64,000 nt of DNA. Origin: Toxorhynchites rutilus septentrionalis. Taxonomy: Eukaryota > Arthropoda > Insecta > Diptera > Culicidae. The stretch lies in the NCBI RefSeq assembly GCF_029784135.1, contig NC_073744.1, positions 103,643,266-103,707,265 of the forward strand. The letters are read 5' to 3'. Positions 34,915 to 44,945 of this stretch are shown piece by piece. The first letter of the stretch is position 1. Each line of letters opens with the position of its first letter. The notes under the pieces were generated by a model, which worked only from the letters and a program-made list of their open reading frames with translations, did no database searches and was not told where the DNA came from. The position numbers and the translations under genes are program-made.

Positions 34915-35652
34915 GTGATCCTGAAAAGGACCCTTTTTAGTCTGTATGTGAATCCAACGAGCGAACAAATCGTAATGAATGTATTTTTTTGCCATCACTC
35001 CCTTTTAACGCTCATTCGTTCGTCTCGTTGGACCCGCCCCTTTGGCTGAGTCTGCCGATTTGTCTCTATCCTGTGAGTGTGTACCGCTAGAGTATAAAAC
35101 ACGCGGACCCCAAAAAAATATCTTATTTTCTTTCAAACCGTAAACCCGTGTGGTTGTACGGCATCGGCATCGTGTACTCAACAAAGGAGGAAAAGAGAAG
35201 GGAAAGGCAAAATCCCGCTCGAACCGTGGTGGTCTGCAATTTCCCGTAGGTGTATCCGCCAATTGCACCGGAAAAGGTTGCTAGGTCGAGCGCGTTAGTA
35301 CCTGTGTACCAGTCCACCTAGCCGGCGTTATATAGTTTCGGCCGCCGGAGTGATCGAGTTAGCTGGCTTAGGTGCTCGCGACGATAAGAAAACCTGCATT
35401 CGGAACAGAACACATTCGGTTCGGCGGACATCAAGACAACAGGCAGTTGCAGCGAATGGCGAGTGGCAAACGCAATCGCAAAACGGCATCAGGTAGCAGA
35501 AGAAAAAAGTTTGTTCTTTATACAAACTGCTTTGGCGGCAAATCCAGAACAAGGCGGCATCGAGGGCGTTCGAAATGGTTTTTTTTCAAAACCACGAGTA
35601 CTAAGTTTTCTAAATTGGAACCATTCCATAAAACAAGGCGCTTTTCAGGGCC
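34915..35652 (+). pseudogene. Histone H2A pseudogene with TATA promoter (copy F)
   Basis: An opposite-strand stem-loop (34917-34932) is followed by a TATAAAA box (about 35094) and an H2A body starting near 35183 (KGGKEKGKAKSRSNR-type codons, start codon lost, then LQFPVG). The body continues in decayed form to about 35470. The stem-loop GGCGCTTTTCAGGGCC is at 35637-35652. This copy joins a type 1 promoter to a type 2 3' end, so the two cassette types recombine. Confidence 0.85.
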
Positions 35653-36059
35653 ATTAAACCTTCCAAAAAAGAGTTTAGGAAATAAAGTTCAATGCTTTCT
35701 AAAACATTATCCAAAATAATAATAAAACACAAATTGATGTTTTCATAATTTGTTTGCCAGGATTTGATGAGTATGTGAATTTGGCAGTTGTTCTGAGCTT
35801 ATTGATAGTTAGGGACTTTCCTGATTATTCAATTTTCACCAATTCTTAAATTGTTTCCAGATTTAAAGTACAGTAATCTATAATTAGTTCGACATTTAGC
35901 TAATTGGACGGACATGTAATGCGACTTATTTAGTTGGACATTTTTGTAAACATAGAGATCCAAATTATGACCCCACATTGAAAGTCGACACTGTACCACT
36001 GTCATCGCAAATGTTCAATTACAGGTTAAAATTACCTCCAATCCGGCACTGAGTGGTGG

Positions 36060-36487
36060 TAATGCGACGTGCCATTGAATGTAATTTACTGTAAAATATG
36101 TCACAAGCTGGATGGGAAGAAATTTTCCAACTGTGAAAGCTGTGGCGAGTGACAACAAATCGCTAAACAGGAAGGTTTAGCCGAACAAGATGGGGATATC
36201 GAGTGATAACAAAACAATAAACTCTTTAGACTTTTTGTGATCCTGAAAAGGACCCTTTTTAGTCTGTATGTGAATCCAACGAGCGAACAAATCGTAATGA
36301 ATGTATTTTTTTTGCCATCGCTCCCTTTTAACGCTCATTCGTTCGTCTCGTTGGACCCGCCCCTTTGGCTGAGTCTGCCGATTTGTCTCTATCCTGTGAG
36401 TGTGTACTGCTAGAGTATAAAAGCTGTCCCCTTTGTATAGTCCTACGTCACTCCGGTTATGTCCCCGACATTACCCACCCGTCTTTT
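36060..36487 (+). pseudogene. H2A promoter region fragment at element end
   Basis: Repeats 34740-35100 (opposite-strand stem-loop at 36239-36254, TATAAA near 36416), then changes directly into the GACGGGTGGG terminus in reverse. No H2A body. Confidence 0.75.
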
Positions 36488-37753
36488 TTTGATATTTTTA
36501 TTTCGATCAATCCAATGTGTATTTACCTTGGATCGATCATTTATTTCTTACACACTCTCAGTGTTATTTTTCTCCTGCTTTTACTACGGTTAGCGCGCAA
36601 TGCGTGTGGTGCCTACCCAAGCAACAACGTGCTACAATGAGTTTATATAAATATTATATGTTCTAGGTCTTCCAAAACATTCTGAAGTTCAGACCAATTG
36701 ACCGACTATTTCAACCACGACTGGTGCAATGTTCATAACTTACCTAAAATAGTTCATAGAGCCTACGTGATATGCTGGCTTTCAGTTTATATAAACATCA
36801 GATGTTATAGGTCCTCCAAATCATACTAAAGTTCAGAAAATCAATCAGGGTGTTCCATTTGTATTTGTGTTCCATTAACTTTAATTGATATGAATATGAA
36901 AACCAAGTAATCATTTTTCCATTTACATCCGTTTATATAGGGATCATTCGACGAAATGGAAATCCGACAATATCCGAACAACATGCGGGAAAGATTATTA
37001 AAGACTAACATGCGGGAAAAGTAAAGTGAAAAGGAAAACCTGTACAATTAATTGGACAGGCTATATATTATATTATTTATCGCATATTTTTAATCGAAAT
37101 ACAATGGCAACGATGGAAAGTTAACTGTGGGAAACCTGAGAAGGTAACCTAGAGAACTCCTCTAAAATCAATCGTCTCGGCTATATCTTCTGTTTTTCAT
37201 AGCGTAAACACTTTATAGAACTCCATTCGAACAAACGTTCTCCTTAGGGGTTTGAATCCTCTACTCTGGTTCTCAATAGTTTCATATTTTTTTCGGATAT
37301 AATACTATAGGAATCCGTCATTCGCTGGCGGATTTTTTTTTCATTTCATTTTCTTCGTGAGTGCGAAAAAGATAGCAGCTAAGATGGTAAAAACACACAA
37401 ACACAAAAAAACAAATGTCTAAACTCGAGAAGGGAAAGAATTTATTTTATCAAAATAAAACCTTATTTTCTAGAGATTCTAGAAGAAAAAATCCTCAAAA
37501 ATGGTTTCATAGTAATGTTCCAGTGGTGGGAAACGTTATTTTGATCTGTTCGAATGGTTTATCAATGGTTTATTTTGCTATTTTCTGAACTTCATATAAA
37601 TACTATATGAAACTTCGAAGGAGATTATATTTCTGAAACATTGGAATAAGCAATAAATTAAAGAAGAACTTCTTAAAATAAAACTATTTCACATGATCCA
37701 GTTTTTTTAAGAGCAAACTTCCAGTTTTTTGAAAAATATTGTTGGCAACCCTG
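36488..37753. other. Right part of the hAT-type element
   Basis: AT-rich and non-coding. Two related segments, TTTATATAAA(T/C)AT followed by ATGTTCTAGGTC/ATGTTATAGGTC, occur near 36640-36670 and 36785-36815. No transposase motif. Confidence 0.5.
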
Positions 37754-37761
37754 TGTGTGAC

Positions 37762-38095
37762 GAAGAACGAGTCCGAATTTTAAGACCGAAGCACACCACT
37801 TTAACCCTTTCATTACGGCAGTGTGCTCCGCCGAAGTGCTACACCTGTACGGAGCACTGCGCCGAAAAGTATACACATTGCGCTGGTGTGATCGAAGAGC
37901 AGTATGAATTTCATGTCGTCTATAGACGACGCTCGTAACGAAAGGGTTAACGATAGGCCCGCCGTTGAATTGAAGAGCGAATAGCGATTGAGGATGTAAA
38001 AATAGAAGTCTATCAATGCTGAACCACCTGTCGAACTGGTGAGAAAAGAGCGAGTCCGGCCTCAACACTGGAGCGTAGGCTTGCATCTTCCATTA
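37762..38095 (+). repeat. Leader minisatellite, continuation after hAT insertion
   Basis: Decayed units (GAGTCCGAATTTTAAGACCG, GAACCACCTGTCGAACTGG, GCGAGTCCGGCC) continue the 66-bp repeat. It is itself interrupted at 37801-37950. Confidence 0.75.
37801..37950. mobile_element. TTAA-flanked MITE (piggyBac-like)
   Basis: TTAA at both ends (37801-37804 and 37947-37950), with CCCTTTC(A/G)TTACG terminal inverted repeats. 142 bp between the target copies. The TTAA target and CCC start point to piggyBac. It has no coding capacity. Confidence 0.75.
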
Positions 38096-39797
38096 TTATA
38101 CTAAAATATTTTAGAAATGATCGGAATTTATAATGAAGAACTTCAGCTGCTGCTTATTTGTGAGCTCATCAATGGATGTCTTTTCTAATTTTCAATTAAA
38201 ATTTTCTCATCGGGAAAAGAAACGAGTGTATGGAATTGGAAGAATTTCGCTCGCTTAGGTGAACTGAAACTCAGTCAATTGGTCACGAGTACTTGCTTAT
38301 TTGAGAATAATCAATTAAATAAAACGGAAATTATGGCTAGTAGGTTACTGAGAATTCGCAAATGAGATCATTATGTGAAATGGATTTATTCCATGGTCAT
38401 TGTTCAGAGCGGAAAATACGAAATACGGTTGTGTATTATAATCTATGTTGGTGATTGACGAGAGAATCGAAGAAAGCATCCAATTTTTTTCAGTATGTAA
38501 AAACAGCTCCTTCAATCAATGTATTGGTCTCGCACAGTGTTGCTAATGGTCACCATCGTATGACTGTTCATGGAGACGTATGTGCTGTGTCATTAATGAA
38601 CATCATAAAATGAACAGTCAAACAACCGTCGAACTAAAAATGTCATATGACATTTCGGCTTTTTTTCGTCCTATACATTAGATATCCATCGCCCCGTAAT
38701 TAAACAACAGTGTTCACGGGGAACGTTACCGCTGAAAACGTTCATTCAACACATTCGCACTTGATAGGGGAGAGTTCGACGGTTGCTTTGATATAGCAAT
38801 CCGTCTGAATACCATCCATCGTGTATGGATGTGTGAGTGAGCAGGTGGATGTATATGTGCAGCTACGCTTGAATGCAGAATAAAGGGAGAAAAAGAATGC
38901 ACACCACTGCAGTTTTAATGTCAAATGACATTAAAACTACAGTCATATTAGCCGGAATTGAGGGATGGTTATGAGCACGAATGGTAGAATGGAAATAGCA
39001 TATTTTCATCGCTCTTCTGGGTACGGTCGACAGAAAGAGAAAACATATAAACGTTTAATTGATAGTCATAGCTGTGCGTTTATTTCTGATGTGACTGTTA
39101 GAACCGAGCAATGCATTCTTGGTTACATTCGCAATACATATTGAGCCGTAACTCTTGAGCAAGGGCAGTAGGTGATGGTTGAGAGAAATGTCGACCGTTT
39201 ACAACACTGGTCTCGCATCAAACGCTACCACTCAGTGAGTGAATAAATCCGAACATGTGGCAGACAAGTTCATTCTGCTCGTGAATTGAACAAACAACAG
39301 CTCTGACAACAAATGATTCAATCTTCATGGATCGGATTTGTGTACGAATAAGGTAGAGAAGGATCGCCGGGCGATAATTTTTCCATGATTGCACTCATTT
39401 GTGAAATTATCATTTCGACAGCAAGCGTTACAGGGAAATACAATACATTGAATGTCAGTTAAGATTTTCGGTAGACTAAAGACTAAAAAATATATATTTT
39501 ACTGGAGCATGTGCTCCTTTATTCACGCTTGCTTAAATGCTAAAATACAACTTGTTCTTACGCTCTAAAGTCAACTAGGAATCCCTGTATGTGTGATAAA
39601 AGATGCCAAGTTTTGTACCTGCCTATGGCACAATAATATAGGAAATTTAAAAAACCCATTTTTTCATTGTAGAATTTGTTGACGATAATTGGATGATGAT
39701 TGATTCTTGCCCTCGCAAAACAATACACTAGCTGATCGTAAGTCGCAATTTATTTCATGTCAATGCAATGAAAATTTACCTCGAACGCTTTTCTTTT
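38096..39797. other. Non-coding stretch with hairpins
   Basis: No supported gene. Features: a strong hairpin at 38907-38942, a shorter ATGTCATATGACAT palindrome near 38640, and 39665-39797 matching 8102-8230 in reverse. It could include the decayed interior of the gypsy-like element whose leader precedes it, but no motif supports that. Confidence 0.45.
38907..38942. repeat. Strong 36-bp hairpin
   Basis: CTGCAGTTTTAATGTCA pairs with TGACATTAAAACTACAG across a 2-base loop, with one mismatch. No function can be assigned. Confidence 0.7.
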
Positions 39798-40142
39798 GAC
39801 GTAGGACTACGTCTAAGCGGAAGATATGAAAATCTAGGCACTGAACAAGTAGGAAAAAATGCAAGATTTGGAACGCTTATAACTCGAGCATTTCTCAATA
39901 GATCGCAAAGGTTTTTGCATCAATTGATAGGAAATATATCTACGCATCTATCATAACGAATAACATTTCATTTTTCTTGAGATAAATAATTAAATAATTG
40001 TGAAATATCAAGCATTGTCCAAATGCACTATGTGCCCATTTTTGATTGGTCCATTTTGTGCTCCTCAAATCGTACCGTCCAAAACGGGCAACCAGAGCAG
40101 CAGCAAAATACAATGAAGGACGATTGGAAAGGAAAAAGAAAA
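39798..40142 (+). mobile_element. Truncated H2A-carrying element end
   Basis: Starts with GACGTAGGACTACGTC (39798-39813) and follows the far-upstream and promoter block of H2A cassette type 2 to AAAGGAAAAAGAAAAA. There it is cut by the GACGGGTGGG end of the next element. No H2A body. Confidence 0.75.
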
Positions 40143-40399
40143 AGACGGGTGGGTAATGTTGGGGACATAACCGGAGTGACGTAGGACTATACAAAGGAAC
40201 AGCTTTTGTTAAATATATATTTTAAATAAATTATTTTATTTTCTTCTACTTGAATACCTACCTATCTACCTGAAAAATTGATTAGTTTACTGTTTACTCT
40301 TTATGAATATGTTGATGGTTCTGAAAAGAACCTTTGGTGTTGTGTTTTTGTTATCACTCGATATTCCCATCTTGTTAGGTTAAACCTTAAGATATTTTT

Positions 40400-41415
40400 T
40401 TGGGGTCCGCGTGTTTTATACTCTAGCGGTACACACTCACCGGATAGAGACAAATCGGCAGACTCAGCCAGAGGGGCGAGTCCAACGAAACGAACGAATG
40501 AGCGTTAAAGGGAGCGATGGCAAAAAAATACATTCATTACGATTTGTTCGCTCGTTGGATTCACATGCAGGCTAAAAAGTGTCCTTTTCAGGATCACAAA
40601 ATTATCTTCAATCTAAAGAGTTTATTGCTTAGTTATCACTCGATATCCCCATCTTGTTCGGCTAAACCTTTCTGTTTATAGATTGCATTTGCCACTCGCC
40701 ACAGCTTTCACAGTTGGAAAATTTCTTCCCATCCAGCTTGTGACATATTTTACAGTAAATTACATTCAATGGCACGTCGCATTACCACCACTCAGTATCG
40801 GATTGGAGGTAATTTTAACCTGTAATTGAACATTTGCGATGACAGTGGTACAGTGTCGACTTTCAATGTGGGGTCATAATTTGGACCCCGAACCCTATGT
40901 TTACAAAAATGTCCAACTAAATATGTCGCATTACAGGTCCGTCCAATTAGCTAAATGTCGAGATAAGTGTAAATTACTGTACTTTCAATCTAGAAGCTAT
41001 TTAAGAATTGGTGAAAATCAATAAGCTCAGAACAACTGCCAAATTCACATACTCATCATATCCTGGCAAACAAATTATGAAAAAATTAATTTGTGTTTTA
41101 TTATTATTTTGGATATTGTTTTAGAAAGCATTGAACTGTATTTCCTAAACTCTTTTTTGGAAGGTTTAATGGCCCTGAAAAGCGCCTTGTTTTATGGAAT
41201 GGTTCCAATTTAGAAAACTTTGTACTCGTGGTTTTGAAAAAAACCATTTCGAACGCCCTCGATGCCGCCTTGTTCTGGATTTGCCACCAAAGCAGTTTGT
41301 GTGAAGAACAAACTTTTTTCTTCTGCTACCTGATGCCGTTTTGCGATTGCGTTTGCCACTCGCCACTCGCTGCAACTGCCTGTTGTTGTCTTGATGTCGA
41401 GCCGAGCGCGTTAGT
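40400..41415 (-). pseudogene. Histone H2A-derived segment, left arm
   Basis: Promoter region with TATA box (about 40417, reverse), degenerate opposite-strand stem-loop (about 40580-40595) and the cassette 1-2 linker. The H2A 3' part has stem-loop GGCGCTTTTCAGGGCC at 41171-41186 (minus sense). The N-terminal half is absent, replaced by the junction to the right arm. Confidence 0.75.
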
Positions 41416-41703
41416 ACCAGTGCACCAGTCCACCTAGCCGGCGTTATATAGTTTCGGCCGCCGAAGTGATCGAGTTGGCTGATGAAGCTGCTCGCGACGA
41501 TAAGAAAAACCGCATTCAGAACAGAACACATTCGGTTCGGTGGACATCAAGACAACAACAGGCAGTTGCAGCGAGTGGCGAGTGGCAAACGCAATCGCAA
41601 AACGGCAGCAGGTAGCAGAAGAAAAAAGTTTGTTCTTTATACAAACTGCTTTGGTGGCAAATCCAGAACAAGGCGGCATCGAGGGCGTTCGAAATGGTTT
41701 TTT
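41401..41703 (+). pseudogene. Histone H2A C-terminal fragment, right arm
   Basis: From an ACCAGTGCACCAGTCCACC segment through the decayed EL...DDKK-like region to GTTCGAAATGGTTTTTT, where the H3-5' type element has inserted. The remainder resumes at 42777 with TCAAAACCACGAGTAC and the stem-loop at 42838-42853. Confidence 0.75.
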
Positions 41704-42776
41704 TGACGTAGGACTACGTCTTTCATTTCTATACCGGGGTGTAAAATCAAAGTTTCGAAAACGAAAGCGTTACGCCGGAGACCGAGATTTTGAGTGTTAA
41801 TAGCTCCTAAACAACTGAACGAAATGGTATGATAAACACTTCATTCGAAAGATAAAATGTCTACGAGTTCTATACTTGTTACTTTCTGATCCAAAAACTT
41901 GTTTCAATAGTCTTAAATTTGCTTTCAAAATAGGCTATTGGAATCACCAATCGGTATATAAGCGAGCGCCGCTCGGAAATCCACTCAGTTCTAATTGAAC
42001 AGCGATTGGAGCATGTTGTCGCTGTTGTGGTGAAGCTCTTTATCATGAAAGCGCGGATGAACGGTGTCACCAAGAGCCTGTTTGTGCACCTTAGGCCAGA
42101 AGGGAATCCATCAGGAGGAAAGTGATGCTACAAACGGTTCCCCGGGAAGATCTCGAAGCAGCCGCTACACACACACACATACACGCACGGAATTCTTTCC
42201 GTTTGGATCGAGAAAGATCCGGAAAATAATCTGCCAGTTCCTCTAGGAATTTAAAAATACATTCATGTGAAAGAGTTTATTTGAATGTTTTCTATCCATG
42301 TGACACTGTGACCAAATATGTTTCAATCAAGTGCTATTAACAGATGGTTATCGAGTTAGCATTAACCACTCGTGGGCTTCCAGTATCGAGGAAAATATGG
42401 AAATATCTAATCGTTACTGAAAATAATCTGCCAGTTCCTCTGGGAATTTAAAATTACATTCATATGAAAGAGTTTATTTTAATGTTTTCTATCCATGTGA
42501 CCAAATACATTAGGTTTTGTGATTTTTCAATCAATCGCAATCAACAGGATAGCTTCTGAAGATTATTCTTCCCCATCAGTAGGATATTTCCGTATCCAAT
42601 ATTGGATGCATAAAACCTTGTGCCTCCAACGTAACGCTCTCGTTTTCGAAGTTCTCTAAATATTCATTCATTCAGAATGAATTCAGATTCAACTTCATAC
42701 AAATGATCTCTAAATCAACGATAGTCCTACGTCACCCTTGCGGTTATACCATAGATATAACCCACTTCCTGTTTTT
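41703..42776. mobile_element. Histone-carrying palindrome-ended element (H3-5' type), copy 2
   Basis: A clean insertion. The left end is GACGTAGGACTACGTC (41705-41720) and the right end the GGTTATACC-hairpin block and CTTCCTG. It interrupts the T-run of an H2A cassette; the empty site is at 35575-35600. It contains the H3-like TATA/5' half (about 41950-42170) and 198-bp-type units. At 1.07 kb it is the best-defined member of the group. Confidence 0.8.
41950..42170 (+). pseudogene. Decayed histone H3 promoter and N-terminal half, copy 3
   Basis: TATATAAG at about 41955, ATTGGAGC at about 42005 and ATG at about 42045, followed by the AGAAGGGAATCCATCAGG segment aligned with ARKSAP-GG codons of H3. 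Same breaks as the other copies. Confidence 0.5.
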
Positions 42777-44060
42777 TCAAAACCACGAGTACTAAGTTTT
42801 CTAAATTGGAACTATTCCATAAAACATGGCGCTTTTCAGGGCCATTAAACCTTCCAAAAAAGAGTTTACGAAATACAGTTCAATGCTTTCTAAAACAATA
42901 TCCCAAATAATAATAAAACACAAATTTATTTTTTCATAATTTGTTTGCCAGGAGATAATTTGTTTGAGTATGAGAATTTGGCAGTTGTTCTGAGCTTATT
43001 GATGGTTGGGGACTTTCCCGATTATTCAATTTTCACCAATTCTTAAATTGATTTTAGATTGAAAGTACAGTCATTTACATTTAGCTCGACATTTAGCTAA
43101 TTGGACGGACCTGTAATGCGACATATTTATTTGGACATTTTTGTAAATATAGAGTTCGGGGTCCAAATTTTGACCCCACATTAAAAGTGGACACTGTACC
43201 ACTGTCATCGCAAATGTTCAATTACAGGTTAAAATGGCCTCCAATGCGACACTGAGTGGTGTTTCGGCACGTCGCATTAAATATAATTTATGTTGTACAG
43301 TAACTCACAGTCACAGTCACAAGCTGGATGGGAAGAAATTTTCTAACTGTGAAAGCTGTGGCGAGTGGCAAACGCAATCGCTAAACAGGAAGGTTTAGCC
43401 GAACAAGATGGGGATATCGAGTGATAACAAAACAATAAACTCTTTAGATTAAAGATAATTTTGTGATCCTGAAAAGGACCTTTTTTAGCCTGCATCTGAA
43501 TCCAACGAGCGAATAAATCGTAATGAATGTATTTTCTTCTTCTTCTTCTTTTTGGCTTTAAGAGGGTTTAAACTTTTCAGTTCATTCGCCTCTATGAATG
43601 TATTTTTTTTTGCCATCGCTGCCTTTTAACGCTCATTCGTTCGTCTCGTTGGACTCGCCCCTTTGGCTGAGTCTGCCGATTTGTCTCTATCCTGTGAGCG
43701 TGTACCGCTAAAGTACAAAACGCGCGGATCCGCTGAAAAATATATCATTCTCTTTCAAACCGTAAATCAGTGTGGTTGTATGGCATCATTTCACATCTCA
43801 CCGCATCAACGGATTGGTGCCGTAGCACCAGTATACCTAATAGCGGTTATAGAATTTCTGCCGCCGGAGTGCTCGAGTTGAGCACATTCGGTTCGGTGGC
43901 AACAACTAGTTTCAGCGAGTGGCAAACGCAATCGCAAAACGGCAGCAGGTAGAAGAAGGAAAAAGTTTGTTTATACAACCTGCTTTGGTGGCAAAACCAG
44001 CCTCCGTAAAACACGGCGCTTTTCAGGGCCATTAAACCATTCAAAGAAGAGTTATTAAAA
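42777..44060 (+). pseudogene. Histone H2A-derived segments after the insertion
   Basis: 42777-42900 is the 3' end of one H2A cassette with its stem-loop (42838-42853). 43200-43480 is the linker with the opposite-strand stem-loop (43465-43480), and a CTT-rich SINE-like piece interrupts at about 43535-43600. 43700-43720 is a decayed TATA region. 43800-44030 is an H2A body lacking the N-terminus, with GA.APVYLIAVIEF-type codons (43818-43860) and stem-loop GGCGCTTTTCAGGGCC (44015-44030). Confidence 0.8.
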
Positions 44061-44640
44061 GTTATTTACAATACCAATGCATTCTAAAGTGACATAATAT
44101 GACATATAATATGAACTGAATTATTTTGTTTATGCGTGTTTTTGAACTTATTGATGGTTGGGGTCTTTTAAATTGATCATTCAGTTTTCTCAAACTCATA
44201 CATGGTTTCCGAATTAAAAGTGGCTTCAAATTACAACACATTGTATGCAGGTTGGCATTAACGAATTTTCTCGGTAGCATGAACTGCTTTCTTTGGTTGA
44301 TAACTGATGTTGAAAATTGACTGACGTTACATCTGCATTGTATAGAAAAATAACTAAGGAGCAACATGATGAGCTATGTAGTTCCTGCTGCTCTGTTCTT
44401 ATTTTAAAGGACTTTAATCCGAAGGTCATCCGTCCCTGTATTTACTGTTGGTTTTTCAGAACGTTTATAGCTCGTTTATTTCTCGACAGATCGTAGAGTT
44501 CGTCTCCAAAACCTCAGTTCTTTTTCATTTTTATTTACTTTGTTTGCGGAGACTACAAATCTTACAATTCATTCGTCTCCGAAACCACAGTTTAAGGTAC
44601 GGTAATGTGCTCAATAGTGAAATATATGATAGTGAATGAG
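44060..44640 (-). repeat. Dispersed repeat, inverse copy of 14395-14785
   Basis: Matches 14395-14785 in reverse over about 390 bp, within the right arm of the inverted double element. Confidence 0.7.
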
Positions 44641-44945
44641 CTGATGACCACCTATGCATTCCCTATCACAGCCATCATTTTGATTGTACGATATGTGCAT
44701 ACGCCAAAAGAAGTTTGTAAAAAAAACGCAAAAACACAACACCAAAGGTTCTTTTATGAACCCCCAACATGTTCATAAAGAGTAAACAGTAAACTAATCC
44801 ATTTTTCAGGTAGATAAGTAGGTATTCACGTAGGAGAAGAAAATAAAACAATATATTTAAAATATATATTTAGCAAAAGCTGTCCCCTTTGTATGGTCCT
44901 ACGTCACTCCGGTTATGTCCCCGACATTACCCACCCGTCTTTTTT

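Larger units (their letters stand above)
33352..36487 (+). mobile_element. H2A-carrying element, copy 3
   Basis: Left end GACGTAGGACTACGTC (33352-33367) after TTTT. Right end is the reverse of GACGGGTGGG, then a T-run. It contains, in plus orientation, cassette type 2 (33600-34330), then a type 1 promoter region with type 2-like H2A body (34740-35652), then a third promoter region (36060-36420) ending at the terminus. The roughly 1.3-kb period between 34260-34940 and 35575-36260 shows an internal duplication. Confidence 0.8.
33131..37753. mobile_element. hAT-type element with 8-bp target duplication, itself invaded
   Basis: The ends CAGCGTTCCCAA (33131-) and, in reverse, CAGGGTTGCCAAC (-37753) are of the hAT type. 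The flanking 8-bp direct repeat TGTGTGAC is at 33123-33130 and 37754-37761. Own sequence: 33131-33350 (repeated TTCCAGTTTTTT motifs) and about 36490-37753 (AT-rich, no transposase ORF seen). An H2A-carrying element occupies the middle. Non-autonomous. Confidence 0.8.
40143..44945. mobile_element. Inverted double H2A-carrying element
   Basis: Both ends are the GACGGGTGGG terminus, pointing outward (40143 and, in reverse, about 44940). The left half carries H2A sequence on the minus strand and the right half on the plus strand, meeting near 41400, so the whole is a large imperfect palindrome. A complete H3-5' type element is inserted at 41703-42776. The right half also contains the 14.4-14.8 kb type repeat (44060-44640). 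Confidence 0.65.

Noticed and set aside
20330..44060. A working histone gene cluster
   Set aside because: H2A copies carry stops, lost start codons and frameshifts, H4 and H1 were not found, and copies sit inside repeated elements rather than regular cluster units.
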